Origin: Pandoraea fibrosis
Lineage (GTDB): Bacteria > Pseudomonadota > Gammaproteobacteria > Burkholderiales > Burkholderiaceae
Length of the DNA stretch: 64,000 nt
Assembly (NCBI RefSeq): GCF_000807775.2
Contig: NZ_CP047385.1
Location: 1,116,001-1,180,000, forward strand
Direction of reading: 5' to 3'
The notes beneath the pieces were generated by a model. That model ran no database searches. It worked only from the letters and a program-made list of their open reading frames with translations, and was not told the DNA's origin. Shown here piece by piece: positions 59,937 to 64,000 of this stretch; position 1 is the first letter of the stretch; every line of letters begins with the position of its first letter. Position numbers and translations under genes: made by a program.

Positions 59937-60257
59937 ATGACGGAAAGTGAATTCCTGGCGCTCGCCGAGGCAGTCTTGGCGCAGGTGGAGGCGGCTGTCG
60001 AGGGCAGCGACGTAGATATCGATTGCGAACGCACGGGCAACGTCCTGACGCTCGAATTCGAGGACGGCAGCAAGATCATCGTCAATCTGCAAACGCCGAT
60101 GAGCGAAATCTGGGTGGCCGCGCGCTCTGGCGGCTTCCACTACCGCCTCAAGGGTGACGAGTGGCGTGACACCCGCGACGATTCCGAACTGTTCGAAGCG
60201 CTGTCGCGCTTTGCGTCGCAACAGGCGGGCGAGACGGTCACGTTACAAGCCGACTGA
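59937..60257 (+). CDS. cyaY: Iron-sulfur cluster assembly protein CyaY (frataxin)
   Basis: A 106-residue frataxin that modulates the cysteine desulfurase Isc[21 protein letters not shown] has the acidic first helix, and the sheet reads [22 protein letters not shown], then [16 protein letters not shown]. The ATG at 59937 is chosen because GGAG lies 6 nt upstream; two earlier ATGs lack this. Confidence 0.93.
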   Translation: MTESEFLALAEAVLAQVEAAVEGSDVDIDCERTGNVLTLEFEDGSKIIVNLQTPMSEIWVAARSGGFHYRLKGDEWRDTRDDSELFEALSRFASQQAGETVTLQAD

Positions 60258-60363
60258 CAAAAAAATCGCGGCGCCGCCCCTTTGCGTGAAAGGGCAATGC
60301 GCCGCGTGTGATGGCCCCGAGCCCGGCTACGGGCATTCCGGGGCCGCCCGTTCGGACGGCCCG

Positions 60364-62811
60364 TCAGGGCTTGCTGTTGAACATGTCCAGAATGCGTTGG
60401 CGTTCCTGACGATCCACCGGTGCGGGTGCCGGGCTCGGTTGTGCGGGCATTTGACCGGGCATCGTCCCGATCGATGGCCCCGGTGCTGCCGACCCATCGG
60501 ACGCAGGGTCCGCGCTCAGGCCGACCGTGCTTACGGCGCGCCCCGGCGGATAGTCATCGTAGAAGTAATCGCCGTTCGCCTGAATGATGCCCTGCGGCAT
60601 GGTTCGGGCCGACTCGGGCACACCGCGCAGCGCCTTCGACATGTAGTCGATCCAGATCGGCAGCGCCAGACCGCCACCCGTCTCGCGATCGCCCAGATTG
60701 CGCGGCTGATCGAAGCCAATCCAGGCGACCCCCACCAGTTGTGACTGATAGCCGGCGAACCAGGCGTCGTGCGAATCGTTGGTCGTGCCGGTCTTGCCCG
60801 CCAGATCGCTGCGCTTGAGTGCGTTGGTCTTGGCGGCCGTGCCTCGGGTCGCAACGTCGTGCAACATCGAATTCATGATGAATGCGTTGCGCGCCGGAAT
60901 CGCCCGAATCGTCTCGTCGCCTGCTGTGGCAGGCTTTTCCTCCATGATGACGTTGCCCTTCGAGTCGGTAATGCGCGCCACGATGAACGGGTTCACGCGG
61001 AAGCCACCGTTCGCAAAGACGGCATACGCACTTGCCATTTGCAGCGGCGTGACCATTCCCGCCCCCAGCGCCATCGGCAGATAGGCCGGATGCTTGTCGG
61101 CTTCGAAGCCGAATCGCCCGATGAACTTCTGCGCGTAGCCCGGTGTGATGCTTTGCAGGATACGGATCGAGACAAGGTTGCGAGAACGCATCAGCGCGAC
61201 GCGCATCGGCATCGGACCCTCGAAGCCACCGCCGTAGTTCTTCGGCTCCCAGGGCTGGCCCCCCGTCTGCGCAGCCGTGAAGTACAGCGGCCCGTCGTTG
61301 ATGATGGTCGCGGGGGCGAAGCCCTTCTCGAGCGCGGCTGAGTAGATGAATGGCTTGAAGCTCGAGCCCGGCTGACGCCACGCCTGCGTCACGTGGTTGA
61401 ACTTGTTCCGGTTGAAGTCGAAGCCCCCGACCAGCGAGCGAATGGCACCGTTCTGCGGGTCGAGCGACACGAACGCCGCTTCGATATCCGGCATTTGCAC
61501 GATCCGCCAGTTTTCCTTCGCGTCTTTCGTCACACGAATCACCGAGCCCCGGCGAATCTTCTGCTTCGGCTGAGCTTTCGCGTTCAGTCCGGCGGCGGCG
61601 AAGCGCAGGCCGTCGCCGGTCACCGTCACATCGTCGCCGTTCAGAAGCACGGCCTTGACCTGCTGCGGCGATGCGGAGAGCACCACGGCGGCGACCATGT
61701 CGCCACTGTCCGGATGCTCGACCAGCGTGTCGTCGATCAATTGCTCGCGCTCGTCCTGATCGTCCGGCAAATCGATGTTGGCTTCAGGGCCGCGATAGCC
61801 GTGACGCAACTCATAGGCCATGACCCCGGCGCGCAGCGCTTCGTATGCGGCTTCCTGATCCGCCGAATTGATCGTTGTGTAGACGTTGAAACCGCGCGTA
61901 TAGATCTCGTCCTTGAACTGGGCGTAGAGCAACTGCCGAACCATTTCCGCCACGTACCCGGCGTGAACACTGAATTCGCTGCCCAGCCCACGCACCACCA
62001 GCTCTTGCGAGACGGCCTGGTCGTATTCGGCCTTCGAGACGTACCCAAGGTCGTACATCCGTTTGAGGATGTACTCCTGACGCACGCGAGCGCGCTTGTA
62101 GTTGACGATCGGGTTATACGCCGATGGCGCCTTCGGCAGCCCGGCGAGCATGGCCGCTTCAGCAAGCGTGATGTCCTTCAGATCCTTGCCGAAATAGACG
62201 CGCGCGGCGCTGGCGAAGCCGTAGGCGCGTTCGCCGAGGTAGATCTGATTCATGTACAGCTCAAGAATCTGATCCTTCGTGAGACGCGACTCGATCTTGT
62301 AGGCGAGCAGCGCTTCGTAAATCTTGCGCGTATAGGTTTTTTCGCTGGACAGGAAGAAGTTGCGCGCGACCTGCATCGTGATCGTACTGGCGCCCTGCGA
62401 CGATCCGCCTCGCGTGAAGTTCGCGAGGCCCGCGCGGAAAATGCCGATGAAGTCGACCCCGCCGTGCTGATAGAAGCGATCGTCTTCGATGGCGATCACG
62501 GCTTTCTTCATGACGTCGGGAATATCGGCAAAGCGCACCAGATTCCGCCGCTCTTCACCGAATTCGCCAATCTGGATTTCGTCGGCAGTGTAGATGCGCA
62601 GGGGAATCTTGGGGCGGTAGTCGACGATGGTGTCGAGCGACGGCAACTGCGGCGTCATCACCACCAGGATGTACCCCGCGAGCAGCGCGCCACATACGAC
62701 CATCGCGGCGATCAGGCCGGCGAACCAAAGGGCGATGCGCAGCCAGATGGAGCGGCGCGGTTTGGGCGGGCGCTTGTCGCGGGGTGTCTCGGTTTGGGGT
62801 GTGCTTGCCAT
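60364..62811 (-). CDS. mrcA: Penicillin-binding protein 1A
   Basis: A bifunctional class A PBP of 815 residues that polymerises and cross-links peptidoglycan. A membrane anchor lies at about 25-50. The GT51 domain has AIEDDRFYQHGGVDFIGIFR with the catalytic Glu and QGASTITMQVARNFF. The transpeptidase has SxxK (GSSFKPFIYS), SRN (MRSRNLVS) and KTGT (AGKTGTTND). The start is the ATG of MASTPQTE; a longer frame would include a TATAAT box upstream, so it is not preferred. It is divergent from the pilM-like gene. Confidence 0.94.
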   Translation of the reverse strand: MASTPQTETPRDKRPPKPRRSIWLRIALWFAGLIAAMVVCGALLAGYILVVMTPQLPSLDTIVDYRPKIPLRIYTADEIQIGEFGEERRNLVRFADIPDVMKKAVIAIEDDRFYQHGGVDFIGIFRAGLANFTRGGSSQGASTITMQVARNFFLSSEKTYTRKIYEALLAYKIESRLTKDQILELYMNQIYLGERAYGFASAARVYFGKDLKDITLAEAAMLAGLPKAPSAYNPIVNYKRARVRQEYILKRMYDLGYVSKAEYDQAVSQELVVRGLGSEFSVHAGYVAEMVRQLLYAQFKDEIYTRGFNVYTTINSADQEAAYEALRAGVMAYELRHGYRGPEANIDLPDDQDEREQLIDDTLVEHPDSGDMVAAVVLSASPQQVKAVLLNGDDVTVTGDGLRFAAAGLNAKAQPKQKIRRGSVIRVTKDAKENWRIVQMPDIEAAFVSLDPQNGAIRSLVGGFDFNRNKFNHVTQAWRQPGSSFKPFIYSAALEKGFAPATIINDGPLYFTAAQTGGQPWEPKNYGGGFEGPMPMRVALMRSRNLVSIRILQSITPGYAQKFIGRFGFEADKHPAYLPMALGAGMVTPLQMASAYAVFANGGFRVNPFIVARITDSKGNVIMEEKPATAGDETIRAIPARNAFIMNSMLHDVATRGTAAKTNALKRSDLAGKTGTTNDSHDAWFAGYQSQLVGVAWIGFDQPRNLGDRETGGGLALPIWIDYMSKALRGVPESARTMPQGIIQANGDYFYDDYPPGRAVSTVGLSADPASDGSAAPGPSIGTMPGQMPAQPSPAPAPVDRQERQRILDMFNSKP

Positions 62812-63053
62812 GGGGGAACCGGAAAAATCGATGGGCCGATTATAACGAACGACCCGCAACCGCCCTCCGCCGCCGCCCGAAATCGGAGTTCCGGCCTATG
62901 GAGTCTAGGAATCGGACGAGGAAAAAACGGCACGAATTCCTAAAGCGCATTTTGCTTGTCCCATTGCCGCCCGGTTTCGGACTGGTCCGATTGGGTTGCT
63001 CAATCGGGCTGGATAGCATCGATCCCATCGACGAGGAGAGACGGGAGGACATC

Positions 63054-64000
63054 ATGATCGAAGCGGTCCTGCGCGGCATGCGCCACATGGGCAGCCGACT
63101 GGCGGCAGTCATGCCGCGCGCCGGAGGCGGTGGTTGCGGTATTCATTTTGACGCGGGCGGCCTGCATTTCGTTCGCTTGACGCGTGTAGCCGGGCTCGCG
63201 CAATTGCGTCTGGCTGGGTATGGATCGGCAGTGCTGGAGGACGACATGGTGCGAGGTGCCTTGATCGCCAAGCCTGAAGCGGCAGCCCGTCGTCTGGAAG
63301 AATTGCTGGAGCGGATCGGCGTCGGTGTTCAGGACCTGCGCGACGACACCATCGTGCTCGCGCTTCCCGCGCATGGGCTCAAAACGCAGGTCGTCGATTA
63401 TCCGAGGGACCTCCCGGCGCGGGCGTTGCGTGCCTGGTGCGAGCGGCGAGCCGCGCTGCTGTTGCCCGGGGATGGCGATCCCGATTTGCGCAATCGCGTT
63501 GGCGTTGCATGGGCCGACCCGGGCAACCATCGACTACGGCTGTATGCCTGCGAGGCAGCATTGGTGGACGACCGCGTGGCCGTGTTGGAAATGTCGGGAC
63601 TTCGGGCGCATGCCATCGACGCAGCGCACGAGGCTGGGCGCAGGGCATTCCGATGGGCGTGGCCGGCGGGTAAAGAGGCTGGGGCGACGGAACAAAGCGG
63701 TGTGCCGATGGCGCTGTTGCAGGTGGACACCCGCGATCTCGATTTGTCGGTGTTCGAGGCAGACATCTGTGTTGCCGACGCGCGCGAGCGATTTGATGGC
63801 GTCGGCGGTCATCCCGATGCATTGGCCAGTGTCGTGCGAGAGTTGATGGCCAAGCTGCCCGTCGTCCCGAGCGTCACGTATGTGGCCGCGCAAGGGGCAA
63901 GCGCTGGTGGATTGGTCGCAATCTGCGATGCCGTGAGTGCCTCATGCCGCATGCCGGTACGGCCGTTCGATCCGCTTCGACGGTTCGAGACGCCGACGTC
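63054..64000 (+). CDS. pilM: PilM-like type IV pilus assembly protein, 3' end outside the window
   Basis: An open frame of at least 315 codons runs off the window end. GGGAGG lies 6 nt before the ATG. The N-terminal part GIHFDAGGLHFVRLTR resembles the first actin-like strand of PilM, and LALPAHGLKTQVVDYP follows near residue 110. PilM normally forms a cytoplasmic ring that binds PilN. The sequence is weakly conserved, but its place, divergent from mrcA, matches the pilMNOPQ locus of betaproteobacteria. Confidence 0.75.
   Translation, partial: MIEAVLRGMRHMGSRLAAVMPRAGGGGCGIHFDAGGLHFVRLTRVAGLAQLRLAGYGSAVLEDDMVRGALIAKPEAAARRLEELLERIGVGVQDLRDDTIVLALPAHGLKTQVVDYPRDLPARALRAWCERRAALLLPGDGDPDLRNRVGVAWADPGNHRLRLYACEAALVDDRVAVLEMSGLRAHAIDAAHEAGRRAFRWAWPAGKEAGATEQSGVPMALLQVDTRDLDLSVFEADICVADARERFDGVGGHPDALASVVRELMAKLPVVPSVTYVAAQGASAGGLVAICDAVSASCRMPVRPFDPLRRFETPT

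Noticed and set aside
61393..62943. A 516-codon plus-strand frame antisense to mrcA
   Set aside because: PBP1A on the minus strand has all catalytic motifs; this frame has none.

Overview
The window is 64 kb of GC-rich chromosome from a betaproteobacterium, most likely Burkholderiaceae. I infer a Pandoraea-like organism from the gene content and from a DUF4148 protein; this is not proven by the sequence alone. Coding density is high. I found no tRNA, rRNA, CRISPR array, prophage or insertion sequence.

Layout. 1-2.4 kb: the C-terminal two thirds of rpoC, ending in a strong terminator. 2.5-5.2 kb: a FecA-like outer-membrane receptor with a Fur-box-like site. 5.2-15.7 kb: a catabolic island. 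One operon (hpaH, hpaI, hpaE, hpaD, hpaG and a PanE-like reductase) encodes most of the homoprotocatechuate meta-cleavage route to pyruvate and succinate semialdehyde. It is followed by a HEPN/MNT toxin-antitoxin pair, then a minus-strand pair (aromatic aminotransferase and MFS transporter) and a divergent LysR regulator. A nearly identical 48-bp element lies about 80 bp upstream of both catabolic transcription units, which suggests that the LysR protein controls both. 16-27.4 kb: an accessory stretch with a large autotransporter, small secreted proteins, a dienelactone hydrolase, AraC and MocR regulators, a HAD phosphatase and an unrecognised 416-residue protein.

27.5-46.9 kb: the translation superoperons str (rpsL, rpsG, fusA, tuf, rpsJ), S10 (rplC to rpsQ), spc (rplN to rpmJ) and alpha (rpsM to rplQ). 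rpsJ is cut from rplC by a terminator and a new promoter. The rplN promoter is embedded in a 14-bp hairpin. Structured leaders precede rplC, rplN and rpsD. 47-50.7 kb: cutA-dsbD and hemB.

50.8-51.0 kb: an apparent small RNA gene of about 110 nt with a CU-rich anti-Shine-Dalgarno loop and a Rho-independent terminator. It faces the 3' end of engB, the position held by Spot 42 in Escherichia coli and ErsA in Pseudomonas. 52-58.4 kb: cytochrome c4, the system II cytochrome c maturation genes resB-ccsA, and msrP-msrQ for periplasmic methionine sulfoxide repair. 58.3-64 kb: lysA-lptM divergent from cyaY, then mrcA (PBP1A) divergent from a pilM-like gene cut by the window end.

The two observations most worth following are the duplicated operator, which joins an aromatic aminotransferase to a homoprotocatechuate operon, and the candidate Spot 42/ErsA-position small RNA.
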